Shown here: piece after piece, positions 21,855 through 33,281 of the stretch
Layout: the number at the start of each line of letters is the position of its first letter
Numbering within the stretch: the first letter of the stretch is position 1
DNA from: Pristionchus mayeri
Lineage: Eukaryota > Nematoda > Chromadorea > Rhabditida > Neodiplogasteridae
Direction of reading: 5' to 3'
Assembly (NCBI GenBank): GCA_036245805.1
Contig: BTRK01000005.1
Span: 36,685,469-36,749,468 of the forward strand
DNA length: 64,000 nt
Notes under the pieces: model-generated
Seen by the model: the letters and a program-made list of their open reading frames with translations, nothing else
The model's database searches: none
What the model was told of the DNA's origin: nothing
Program-made: the position numbers and the translations under genes

Positions 21855-24731
21855 TCATCTCCTGAAGATCATCGGAATGGTCTTGAAGATGGTCGGCATA
21901 GCGAAGAGTCCGACGCAGTAAGCAGGCATCGAAGCCCAGCTGAGTCCGATCAGACGATCCATCGTATCTGTAATTTACACGTGAGATACGAGGGATGTAT
22001 AATTTAGGAACTGGGCATTTAATAAGTATCTCGACTCGACAAGTTGCGAGTGTGTGAAATGAACAGAAGGTGATTCGAAAATCGAACGATATTGCTTGCT
22101 CCAGCTCTACCTAAGCATGCATCGTATATTGAATAAAATTTTGAAACTGAAGACACGATAAAAATCGAAGCAATAAACAGAAATTGAATAAGGCCATCCG
22201 CTCAATCATCATAGTGCTTACTCCAGCTGACAACTCCGGTCGCATACAGCATGAAGATTGCAGAGACTGCCGAAGGGAAGAAGACGAAGAAGAGTCTCGA
22301 GGCACGACGAGTATTCCGGGCTGGAGAAGAGGCAAATAGCGATGATCAATATCATAAAATATAATTCTTAATTATATTTAAGTAGAGAAACGGTTAGCAG
22401 TTAAGATATAATGCAACTCATAATGCAAATTCCAATCACTCACCAATTAATCAATTAATATTATCAGGCGGTAAACGACCAAAAGATGCATTGATTGAAT
22501 GATTGATTCTAGCACTCACCGGGCCAAATGAATCTCGGGAGGCAGAGGGCGTTGACGATAAATGCGAGAAGAGAGAAGTAGTTTACCAGTTCCTCTGCGA
22601 TCAAAGATCATTTGCGCAGCTAGACAGGCAAGAATGTTTTGCTCAAATCCTGGTTCATAAGCAATAAAAACATATTGTTCGTGGATTGAGCATTCATTTA
22701 GAGGTGACAAAAAAGATACTTAAAAAGAAGAGTGTTAAACTCGAAAGATCAAAGATCATCCTCACTAATCTTGATGAGTTCAGCGTGGACTGCTGCAGTT
22801 GCACCTGCGACAGTACACGAAGAGAGAAAGAGAAGGGAACTGAAATGGAGGAATTACACGTGTAGCAATAGGAGTCAAAACAGAAGTAGAATAATAGCAC
22901 CAGTTTCAGGTTTTCATTGGCATGGTTTTAGTCTAGAAAAGAATTTGCATCAAAGAATGCAAATTATTAAAATTTTAAAATATCTAACTCTAAGATATAA
23001 CCATAACTAAGGTAGTCTGTCGTACCTGCAAGCGACGAACGCAGCCCTGCATTCACTCGATCTGGCTACTGTATCCATCAGGGATCCCGGAGGGAAGACG
23101 ACGCCAACCACAGCTCCGAAGGGCAGAACGAACGTGAACGGGCCATCGGGCACTGAACAGAGTTCGTAATTCGGGTCACCGTTCCTTCATTCCACACTCT
23201 CGACAAGACGACTGATGAGTTATAGAAGGAAGATACCATGGTATTGTTTCTCCAACTCTACTTTATCGTATCCAAAGCGTACCTCTGTGCACATCCGCAG
23301 GTCGAGGAGGTCTGATGAACGAGAGGAAGAGAGGCAGCGTATAGAGGTGAAGAGAGAAGATACCCAGCCACGTCCAGACAGGACCTGAATTCCCTTGCTA
23401 TAATGTGAGTGAGATTCGAGAAGAAAAACAAATTTGATGGAACTTTTGTTCAAAAAATGAGCGAAAAAACTATACATTGAATATTAGATCATGCTGTGCA
23501 TTCATCTTAAACCTTCATAACACCCAGTTGTTTTACTACAGTTGATAAATTTTCAATTGTATAACCCCAAATGGTGCAATGAGACTTGTCAGTTTCCAGT
23601 CTACCCAACTCACCTCCATCCACATATTCCTCGCCCATCGCGTACTGAAGGCCGAAGCAGATGGAGAGGCTGCAGAGGACGACAGCCAGACAGGCGAGTA
23701 CCTGATTAGAAAAGAGGAGAATGGGTATGGGGAGCATTCTCTGATGAGCAGAATGTGCGTGTAATGCGGAGAATCTTTATAGAATACCTCCAAGTATTCT
23801 ATACCTAGAGGAGAAAGTGGACAGCCCACTGCGAGCCAGTCTTGCGCCATACATGTAAACGATTCGTTGCAAGAGAATGAAAGGGGAAAAATGAATGAGA
23901 AGAAATTGCAAAAAAAATTAGCGCTATACTAAATCCGCGAATCTCCCTTTCTCTTACCCAGATACGTTCGAGACGAGGTCGAACTTCTTCGAGGAGCAGC
24001 GAGTACGCTCCAGTCAGCCCGTAAAGGTAGAGGTTGAACACTCCTGAAAATAGTTTCTACGTATCTGAAGCAACATGTTGGAAGGTATAACAAGTAATAA
24101 AAATAGCTAAATTCGTATACGGCATAAGACACCACATTGTTTCCTAGCTACACGATTAATACATACTTGCGGGCTATTCTTTAGCTTTAGTATCTTTACA
24201 GCAGGAAATACTGACCAATCATGTCCTCACATCCTAGACAATGACTGGGAACAAAAAACAATAATAAAATAAATTAAAATAAATTCGATACTCACCAACG
24301 GACCAGGTGCCAAGAAAGTAGTGAATGTACGGAACAGATGAGAGTATCGTCAGACTGGAAAAAAGATTCAATTTCTGCATTAAAATCTCTTGAAACACGA
24401 TGTTCTTGATAAGTTTTGTTTATGAATCTGCAGCAGAATATCGACTACGCGCGTAATGTAATTTATAAAAATATGCCACTAAAAATATTCTATTGATATT
24501 TATTATCCTTACTATACATAAAGAGCTGTGCCCCGCCGTGTGCCCAGATTGTGAAATCTGTCGGGAATGGGAGAGAAAGCGCGCATAAACACGTTTCACC
24601 ACGAGTGATTGTAAGACCTACTCTGCTGGCTCGGGAGACCCCGCCGAGGACAGGGCGCAACTGAAATAGTTAAAGCATAAAACTCACGCGATCAACTTCG
24701 AGAATGGACGCCAAAGGCTTTTGGCGTCCAT
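21855..24731 (-). CDS. Multi-pass membrane protein, subfamily 1, member 2 (10 exons)
   Basis: Exons: 24688-24731, 24296-24354, 23958-24043, 23614-23701, 23283-23384, 23026-23152, 22766-22839, 22520-22594, 22222-22320, 21855-21967; 288 codons plus stop, fully in phase. About nine hydrophobic segments, e.g. VLACLAVVLCSLSICFG, SLHLYTLPLFLSFI, TFVLPFGAVVGVVF, YFSLLAFIVNALCL, LFFVFFPSAVSAIFML. Shares GLQYAM-E-YVDGG, FIRPPRPADVHR, PDGPFTFVLPFG, PGSLMDTV and LYATGVVSW with its downstream paralog. Its first exon carries an inverted duplication giving MDAKSLWRPFSKLIA instead of MDAKRSELIA. Family unknown; tandem with the gene at 15297-21486 and on the same strand. Confidence 0.82.
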
Positions 24732-24959
24732 TCTCGAATCGACTGCTGATGGGGACTGAAACGTTTATAATTGCTCAAAACGAGAAAAGTTGAAAGTATC
24801 ACTTTAGGAAAATCAACCATTCGAATTCACTTGGCACTTAAATGTTTACACTTAAAACTTTATGCGAATTAGTACTTTGCTAATCAAGATACCATACAAT
24901 ATGAAATACTAAGCACACTTAGAATGAGTATAAGTGGGTGCTATAAATCGATGGGCTTC

Positions 24960-27900
24960 TCAAGCGGGAGGTCTACGGAGGTTCATCACTCGCTCCAGCA
25001 GCGTCGCCTTAGCGTCGTTGGAGAGCGATTTGTAGCCTTCAGTCGTCTACAAGAGTGCACAGTTGGAATAAAGAAAAATTTACAGAATACCTGCAAATCC
25101 TGAATTTTCTCGACGGTTTCAAACTGCTCTAGGCAATAATCCTGAAATAGCAATCTATTTCATGTAAAAAGACATTTTCAAAGGTACTATTGGTTCCTAT
25201 GACGTCACATTTTTATGTGCTGCTCCCTAATCGTATTCATTTCATAAGTCACTCTGAATGATATGCATGCCAAGCACCGATTGCGTAAGATACAGATGAG
25301 TGATCCATGCAATATATTAGCAAAATCAACCAAAAAAATCAAGTACCTGGAGATTCACTAGTCTGAACTGATCCGATAACATGAGCTTTTCACACTCTTT
25401 AAACTTCTTGGAGGCGATGAGAAACTGCTCGACTTGATCGATAATCATCTGTGTGTGGTATAAGGCTTTAAAGCAGCTCTCACCATCATGCTCTACGGGC
25501 CATGATAACATTCCTCAGATTGTCTTTCGTAAATGTGCACATGCCCTCTCCCTCCCCCTGTGCGATATTTTCAATATTAGTATGGAAACCGGCACTGTCC
25601 CATCACTATGGAAATTCTCACTCATTACCCCAATCCCCAAACCAAACAAGAATCCCCAAGTACCTGACTCTTATCGCCCTATCTCCATACTGTCTCCCGC
25701 CTCTAAAACAATGGAACACCTTGTCAAACATAAGCTTGCCCCTTACCTTTACCGCTCCAATATAATTCCTAATTACCAACATGGTTTTCGATCCGGTGCC
25801 TCTGTTCTTACCAACCTCGTAGACTGTGAAAATGACTGGACCTTCGCTCATTCCCGTAAAGAGCAAACTGATGTTATATACCTCGACTTCTCTCGTGCAT
25901 TTGACACCGTCCCCTTTCCCAAGCTTATCTCTAAATGTTTGCATTATGGTATTGCTGGTAATCTTCTAAATTGGATCTCTGATTTTGTAACGGATAGGCA
26001 TTTCTCCGTAAGATTAGGTACTACCGAATCCAAGCCCTTCCCCGTTTTTTTCCGGCGTACCACAAGGATCTGTGCTAGGGCCTATTCTATTCTCTCTTTA
26101 TATAGCTGATATAACACATGTCATTGCTCCCTTCCCCGATGTGTGTGTAAAAGCTTACGCAGATGACATTAAGATATACGTTTCCTACTCCAGTAAAACT
26201 AAAGCCTCTCGCACTACCCAATTACAATATGCCTTGGACGCCATCTCTTCGTGGACTATATCCAATCAATTGTCACTCTCTGAATCTAAATGCACTCATC
26301 TTCACATTGGTTCCTCCCCCGCCCCCCAATATCTAATTAATAGCGTTGTCCTCGAGCAAGTCCCCTAACAACGTGATCTCGGTGTACATGTACTTCCCTC
26401 CCTTAATAACTCTGCCAGTATTGACGATCGTGTCCAGAAAGCCACCACTGTCATGCACATTATGCTTCGTGCTGTATCCGTGAATGATCCCACTATCCTA
26501 ATCAAATGCTTCAAAACATATGTTCTCCCTCACATTGAATTCGCTTGTCCTTTCTGGAACCCTCATATTAAGAAACAGAGTCAGAAGCTTGAGAAAATCC
26601 AAGAAAAATTCACTCGTATTCTATACTATCGGTGCTTTCCGTCTCCTTCATATCCTCTTAGTCTTCCCTCCTATTCTCAACGTCTGTCTTTCCTTGGTCT
26701 TCAAGCGCTTTTTGAGAGGAGAGTCATTTATGATCTAGTCCTGGCCCGTAGGATCATGTATGGAGACACCATACTAGATAGAAGTAAATTTTTCCTGTTT
26801 GCTCCCCTAAGAGAAAGGACCAACAACTTTGGAATCTATATTGAGAAAACCAAATCCACACCTCGATATCACTGTTTTTCTCGTAGAGTTGCTAGGATCT
26901 TAAACGCTCTTCCCACCCATGTATTGTCATCCCCCAGCATCCATGTCTACAAGAAGAGATTGAGAGCTCTAGAATTTGATTTTAGGAAATATATTTTCCA
27001 ATAGTATTTCCTCCTTCCACTACTTTACCCATTCCATAGTCCCCATTCATCCACTCTTCTCCCCCCCTCCCTCCCTTTAGAGATCCTCTGACGCTGGTTC
27101 TCGGAGCAGAGTCTACCTGGTCTACCTCGAGTGCCTCCTCCTCGATAAAACTCCCCATCAGACCAGACGAAGACAGATGAGACCAGCCGATTGGATCTTC
27201 TCATTTTAAGATTGCACTTCCACCCCCCCCCCCCCACATTCCCCCCTTCCTATCGTATTTTGTCCTCAGTGTGAGGAGAGTCAATTCTCTTGTATCATAA
27301 CGCATAAGTAATTATTCGTCTTTCGTTGCGCCACCGAGCGTAGATAAAATATATATATTTAAATAGTGGGAACAGAATTTTCTATACATCTTGATTATTC
27401 ACATATCATGATAAATAACATAGTAACAAATAACACGATAAATTTAATAATATTAAAATAAAATACCTTGATCTGGAAACGATCTGCCAGTTTCAGAAGA
27501 GACTTGGCATTAGCATCTAATTAAGATCGTAAATATCACATTTCCATCATCAACAAACCATTGATTTTCGTATACGACGGGTAGATAAATTTCAGCATTT
27601 CGATGAACTCCTCAAATGCGATCAAATAGAAGCATATCGTAAATAAAAGATACCTTTCGATCGATATCCTTCAACTCAATCTCCTTCATATCCTTCTCGA
27701 CGAAATCACCGTAGAACATTGCGTTGAATACTGGGGAATGGACTGCCAGGATCTATAATGTACCTCGTCGAATTATTGTAAGCTTCAACCGCTCTGCTTT
27801 TGCATGTCCCTATTTACATGTAACCGTCCGATCAGTCTGATATACGCGCGGAACTTCTTATTTGAAAGAAGAGCCGGATGTGACCGCAACGCCACCCTGA

Positions 27901-28681
27901 GCGCGTTGCGATCGTACTGGGCAATTCCCGTATGGGGGAACGGTATATTTCCATACAGTAGATTCCTGTATCTCGATAAATACCTGTTTGCTGACGTAGA
28001 CCTTCTCTCCATCAATCACCAAGGCGACATCGTGACGGGGCTCATTCGGATCAGTGAAGTCGATATCGGGAATGATTCTGGAAAATATTGTGAGAGTAGA
28101 ATGCGTAAAAAGTGGTGTCGTGATCAAATTTTCAACGTAAACAATAATCGCAGAACTATAAATACAGGAAAATATTTTCCCGTTTCGCGAGAATTTATGT
28201 ACACTAATGAGTATATCAGGCCACCACTCTGTTACGCATTCTACGATCACATAAATGTTAATCATGAATAAAACAATCGCAACCTCAATCCCTTGATGTT
28301 GGAAAGAGTGAATCGAGCTTCAACAACGATCTTATCATCCTTTATATATCCCTAAAGAACGAACAAGCTAATTTAATTTCACAATCATTCTTGCCTGTTC
28401 CTCGTTCACAAGTTCATCCCATTTGATGAATTCGGAGAATCCCTGGTTCGCAACTTTGTGATTGAAGGTCTTCTTGTACTTCTAAGATATTTTTACTATA
28501 AACTGAATCGCAAAAGGAACCAATTTTCAGCTGTGAACTAAAGCAAGCTTACGCCGATCACGGAGTTCTCAGAGCTTTGATTATTGACTAGCTTCAACTC
28601 TGCGTCGACATCGATACTCCAGATGTGACAGATACTCGTGCGATGTTGAAGGTGCACTCCTAGCGATGATTTACTAGTCAT
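24960..28681 (-). CDS. MATH-BTB domain protein, diverged paralog, with LINE in an intron
   Basis: Exons: 28553-28681, 28395-28481, 28284-28351, 27984-28077, 27654-27752, 27559-27610, 27467-27516, 25347-25448, 25091-25141, 24960-25046; 272 codons plus stop. MATH: ICHIWSIDVDAELKLVNNQS, FSEFIKWDELVNEEQGYIKD, ARFTLSNIKGLR. BTB: DFTDPNEPRHDVALVIDGEK, HSPVFNAMFYGDF, LKFIYPSYTKI, LLKLADRFQI. C-terminal helices: EQFLIASKKFKECEKLML, then a tail TTEGYKSLSNDAKATLLERV. A Cullin-3 adaptor-type protein. The intron between 27467 and 25448 is filled by a reverse-oriented LINE fragment, and exon 8's acceptor abuts the LINE edge. The donor after exon 2 is GC (CAG|GCAAGA). An upstream exon reading WLSVAK before the Met is possible. 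Confidence 0.85.
25450..27360 (+). pseudogene. 5'-truncated LINE fragment (reverse transcriptase), frameshifted
   Basis: Encodes most of an RT: TGTVPSLWKFSLITPIPKP, YRPISILSPASKTMEHLV, FSRAFDTVPFPKLI. After a frameshift near 26045 it continues GVPQGSVLGPILFSLY and KAYADDIKIYVSYS, with a stop at ~26366. A C-terminal part follows (26453-27004: LEKIQEKFTRILYYRCF, RVARILNALPTHVL). The endonuclease half is missing. It is a different subfamily from the 5.8-9.6 kb LINE (YADD rather than FADD). Inserted antisense in an intron of the MATH-BTB gene. A C-run near 27222 and a CT-rich tail precede its 3' edge, which I place only roughly. Confidence 0.8.
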
Positions 28682-29130
28682 CTTCGCCACTGACAACCAC
28701 CTAAAGAAGTCACGTGATAACAGTGCCCGGAACAGCAAGACATGACACATTATACAATAACCGGATGAGCACAAAATAATTAATCATCTATTAAACCTAA
28801 TAGTCCTAATAATGACTAACCAGGGAAGTCCGTGAACTTATTTGGTAGAAAGTTTAGAGACTCCTACGACCTCGAAGCGAATGAATCCCGATGATGATGA
28901 ATTGTCTGAAAATCAACTTCCAATGCTTATAAAATCGGTTGATCACTACGTGCTGCGATGGCATAACTCATTTAATGTTTTTTTTCAAAAGGCTTCATCG
29001 TCCTGGGATAGCAACTTATTCAAAAATATCAGTAGAGCCATGATTCCTATCATAACGACCACTTTAGCCTGCAATGCATTTAAGACAGGCGAATATTATA
29101 TATACTAAAATCATATGAAACGTCTAAAAG
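28682..29130. other. 5' flank of the MATH-BTB gene; weak ORF only
   Basis: Probably the promoter region of the MATH-BTB gene at 24960-28681. A + strand open stretch at 28842-29108 (internal ATG within SKRMNPDDDELSENQLPML) has no recognisable similarity, no visible intron partners and no ATG at its beginning. I do not call it a gene. Confidence 0.3.
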
Positions 29131-29350
29131 GGACGAAGTGGTGTAGTGGTCTATGGCGCGCCCTCACATTCCACCCCACCCGGGTTCGATTCCCGGCCGT
29201 GACACCGTCTCCGCCCCACCAAGGCGCCTACCCATTGGGGACGGGGAATTGGTAAATAGTCGTAAATAGGTCTGGCGAAAGGTGGGCACTCCGGACTGAA
29301 TCCGCCCAAATTGACACTTGGCTAGCAGTGTTCTCCCGCGAGCCCAGTCT
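29131..29350 (+). repeat. tRNA-derived SINE, family 1 (GGCGCGCC), copy 1
   Basis: Head AAGTGGTGTAGTGGTCTATG plus B-box CCGGGTTCGATTCCCGGC. Body: CCAAGGCGCCTACCCATTGG and GGACGGGGAATTGG. Tail: TCTCCCGCGAGCCCAGTCTC. A second copy is at 35121 and a 3' fragment at 18745. Internal pol III boxes are expected to drive it (family knowledge). Confidence 0.75.
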
Positions 29351-29589
29351 CGTAATATGGAACAAAAGATGAAAGAATCACCTGTAGTCTCGTTACTTCC
29401 AGTAGTGGTCATAGTAGAGGAGAAGTGGCCCAAAACCTGTCAGGAATGTGCTTTACCACGACAAAATATAAGGAAAGAGATAGGTTAGGTACTGTAAGGA
29501 TGAGCACGAGCAACATCTCGGAACAAGACTCAATGACCAGCACTACATCAAATTCAAAGTTAATCAAAGTATCAAGGAGTGTGGCCAAG

Positions 29590-29679
29590 GGCACTATGTC
29601 GGATGAGAACAATAACGTCATGCCGCATTTGACATCTAAAAGGCGGATTGACGTCATAACGCTCATCCGATCTAGTGCC
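29590..29679. repeat. CRE-hairpin MITE-like element, copy 3
   Basis: Arms GGCACTATGTCGGATGAGAA and CTCATCCGATCTAGTGCC, with AATAACGTCATGCCGC against GCGGATTGACGTCATAAC. Intergenic, between the MATH-BTB gene and the third membrane-protein gene. Confidence 0.8.
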
Positions 29680-29930
29680 CCCCTATCGATACCTTCGTTC
29701 ATCAATCAAGGGAACAGTTAAAAAGAAACTTGTTCAGAGAAGATAGTCTTGCGATCTGTAAACGCATGCCATACTTCCATATTTCGCCCTTCAACTTACA
29801 TAATTTATCCTCAAAGTAAGCAAATCTATCGAAATTATGGCTTCAAAAGTATTGCAAGTAAGAATTACAATAAATTGAGAAGAAATTCATGCGGAATATC
29901 ATGCGGAATAGCTAAAAGAGACGAGTATAT

Positions 29931-30442
29931 CAGGGCTGGGCGGAAAAAAATTTTCCGGTTTTTCCGGTACCTAACCGGAAAAATTTCCGACCGGAAAATT
30001 TCCCGGTCTGCTGCCAAGATTTTCCGAAAAGATACACTAAAAATTATTGTAAGTTTAAATAGAATTCGATATAAAAAAAAATTCGAAATGGGAAAAAAAT
30101 TAAAATCAATGTTTTATTTCTCGGAAATATATCAAATTTTTCTCGGATATTTCTCGGAAATATATCAAATTTTGAATACTTTTAACATTGAGATTTCAAT
30201 CGAAAAAATGATTAATAATTCCATCCTAAATTTTTGAGCAAATACAATTTCACTAAGCATTTTTGACAAAATTTACATTTTTTCTTTGTAGATTAGCATA
30301 AAAGTGCTTCGGAAATAGTCTAAAAGCCCGGAAAACGACACTGAAAATTTATTTTCCGAATTTTCCGGTTTTTCCGGTATTTTGGACCGGAAAATTTCCG
30401 TTTCCGGTTTTTTTTCCGGTCATCCGATTCCGCCCAGCCCTG
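29931..30442. mobile_element. hAT-type MITE, 512 bp, with 8-bp target duplication
   Basis: Ends CAGGGCTGGGCGGAAA and TTCCGCCCAGCCCTG form terminal inverted repeats. Flanks are GAGTATAT (29923-29930) and GAGTAAAT (30443-30450), an 8-bp duplication with one change, as hAT elements make. The sub-terminal regions are full of TTTTCCGG motifs in both orientations. No transposase frame; the ORF inside (29749-30237) is a by-product. Confidence 0.88.
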
Positions 30443-30585
30443 GAGTAAATACTGTACGAGAAAATAATCAATGGAAAATACATTCAACTGTCAACTGTCA
30501 TAATAGAATCCGTTCCTGACTCATAAAATATAATATAGCATGATCAGATACAGTACGAATTGAGTTGACAATTACCTATGGTATT

Positions 30586-32852
30586 CTAGTCATAGCAAGG
30601 GAAAATCCTTTCATAGAAATGGAGCAACATGTAGCCAACGACCAGATGGAACTTGAACTCATCCACTTTTGACACGATCGTGTCTGAAAATTATCGATTG
30701 TTGACATATATATTTCGAATTATTTCCCATCCCTCCCTGTCCAGAAAACTACCGAAATCAACTTCGGATTGATTAATATTGAAGGAATGGTAAAGGTTGT
30801 ACATTGGTATAACGAAACCAAACCCCCACTGTAGATACTGATAATTCTATCTCTCCCATGCCACTTCACATTGTGAATCAAGATCACGGAAGGAAACGGA
30901 CCGTTCGAGACAATATCGTACTGCATGAGGAGGTAGATTCCGACAAGAGTCATGGGGATAACTTCGAGCAGGACGAAGGAGAGGAGGGCGGAGGATCGAC
31001 GAGCATTCAGACCTGGCAAATAATCAGCAAATGTTATATCACCCAACAACCCAACCTCCTCATCACGTCACTCCCGAGGAAGTATTGGTGAATAATGAAA
31101 AAGAAAATAACATTAAAAAAATAAATTATAAAAATATCGGCCTACCGGGGTGCAAGTGCGGTCCACAGAGGAGAACTGCGATCAGCGCAATCGTCTTGAA
31201 GTACACGACCAAGTCCCCTGCAGAGATTACTTTTTGCTAGATAATACAGTCAGAAAAAAACAAAGAGGTGCCATCCCCATTCGATTCAGTCGATTATTGA
31301 TGCACACTCTATGACCAGTCAGAACAGGGATTCAATTCAAAGACATAGCAATTGCAAAACATCAACCGATAAAGTCGAAACTGACCATTCTCCACCCATC
31401 CAGCTTCGCGCGCGCATTTCACTCCGTACAGCGTGCCACCAGTCAGAAAGAAGAAGAGCCTGAATTGTGCGTGGTGTGATTGCTTGGTGCGTCGAGAGGG
31501 CGAGATTTCTCACAAATAGGTTTCCGAGAGAATATTAGCCGTTCTCTGTCTGGATAGGAAGATGAACAGGATGAAGATGATGTAGACAAGAGATGCATTT
31601 ATCGCGATAGAGCGCCTTCGTGCGTGCAATGACATCTGGAAAGAAGGCAACTTTATCAAGATTGGAACTGTGAATTAAAGTTTCCCAACGTTATTAAAAA
31701 TATTTGCATTTGTGCGTGTGCCTGATCACGCCCGCTCTCTTGTTTCTGCATACTCTCTAACCCCTTTTGTCATGATCAGGCACGCGCGCAATTTCAAAAA
31801 CAATTCAAAGGTGTTTGGTAACTTTAATTAGCACTGCAGAGACTCACCCGATCCACCATCGGGCATTGCAAGGAAGGCACCAGGACCGAAGGATTGGTTG
31901 CATAGGCTGCAGGGAAGCATAATGACGCACCATCCGAAGTTAGTCCACATCTGCAATTCACATTTTGAAAATATACTATTCAATAAATTACTAACTACTT
32001 TAAGAAAAATTTGTAAGCATATACACAAAATCGAGACCGATATGAGTTGGGGTAGTATTTGAAGCAACATAAACATCAACACGGGATATATTCATAGGTG
32101 TCCAGCTATATAGGCGGCAATGTCAGGCAGATTTCACATTTCACCCATTACCAGAGGGTCATGGCTGAACTCTGCTTGACAGACCTTTGAGCCAGAGGCG
32201 TGGACAGGTATGAATATATTCTAGTGAGCCACTCGTAAGAGTGACGTGATGCTTACGCCGAAAGTCTCCTGGGCACTCTTGCTGACGAAGAGGAGAAGTA
32301 GAATGGACGAGAGGACGATGATGGGGACGAGAGAGGCCCAGAAGAGAGCTGAAGAAAACGAGAGAGTGAATTCGCAATTCTGAATAACTTGACCCTCTAA
32401 TACACCAACACAGAACATGAAATTCCTGGAATAGTCAAGCATATTGTAAGCAAATAGTATCTCTCGTTTGTAGTTGTTTCTTATTCGAACACCAAGTAAG
32501 GGTTGCCAAGAGCACTAGGCCGGATGAGAATTATGACGTCATGCCGCCTTTCGTATCTCAAGGGCGGAATGACGTCATAGTTGTCATCCGAGTGCCTGTA
32601 CTCACTGATGATGTTGATGTCTTCGATGATTGCAAACGCCAGTAGCGGCATCCACATCGTGCGCCAGCTAGAATAGAAAAAAGATTAATTAATTGCATCG
32701 CACAAATTAAGTAGCTAGAATCTGCTTAATTCTCCTGAATCTTACGCACAATTACTGTGCTCTAATAATTTTCAGGAGCAAACCATGAACTGTAAGGTTA
32801 ATGAACTAGAGACATATGCGAAACTTACAACTTCTCTCCCCGAGTCGACCAT
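30586..32852 (-). CDS. Multi-pass membrane protein, subfamily 2, member 1 (9 exons; phase conflicts)
   Basis: Exons by comparison with the two neighbours: 32829-32852, 32606-32667, 32257-32348, 31848-31950, 31514-31635, 31386-31459, 31146-31217, 30902-31012, 30586-30683. Peptides: MVDSGREV, WRTMWMPLLAFAIIEDINII, FWASLVPIIVLSSILLLLFV, GWCVIMLPCSLCN, NASLVYIIFILFIFLSRQ, LLFFLTGGTLYGVKCAREAG, DLVVYFKTIALIAVLLCG, ALLSFVLLEVIPMTLVGIYL. The last exon ends with KFHLVVGYMLLHFYERIF and stop. Exons 5-9 join in phase. Between exons 1-2 and 4-5 the phases differ by one base from the paralogs, so this member may be decaying or have another start. Function unknown. Confidence 0.65.
32511..32596. repeat. 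CRE-hairpin MITE-like element, copy 4
   Basis: GCACTAGGCCGGATGAGAAT ... TATGACGTCATGCCGCC, then GGGCGGAATGACGTCATAG ... GTCATCCGAGTGCC. Ends ten bases from exon 2 of the membrane-protein gene (32606), i.e. just downstream of its donor site in transcript sense. Confidence 0.8.
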
Positions 32853-33281
32853 CTCGAGCTACCGAACGACTGGAATCAGAATGTTAATGCACAGAGAAAA
32901 AATAAGCATAACTTTAGCAAAGCACATAAAATTATTAGCTTGTATGAGAAAGATAACAGCTGGAGCGTTTGAAAACGCGTTTCATCAATCATTGTTCCAC
33001 ACTACAACTCGCAAAGTTTATTATTAAAATTACAAACACAACCTAAACTCAGCAATCGATTCGAATTATAAATTCGAATCACAATCAACTTACACGCCAA
33101 TTCTCTGATTCACAAAAGAGATAAACATGAATCTACAGTAACTAAAAGAAAACGAGACGAATTACAATATGCCATGGCATAACCATAATCTATACAGAAC
33201 AATACACAACAAGGATTTAGATCAAGAAACAAGTTTAAAAATCTATAGATACAGTAACCAGGAAGCTACCGTAATTCACTT
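32853..33281. other. Spacer between membrane-protein genes
   Basis: AT-rich, 429 bp, probably the promoter of the gene at 30586-32852 and the 3' region of the next. No repeat or ORF I can support; the + strand ORF reaching 33027 is a shadow. Confidence 0.35.
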
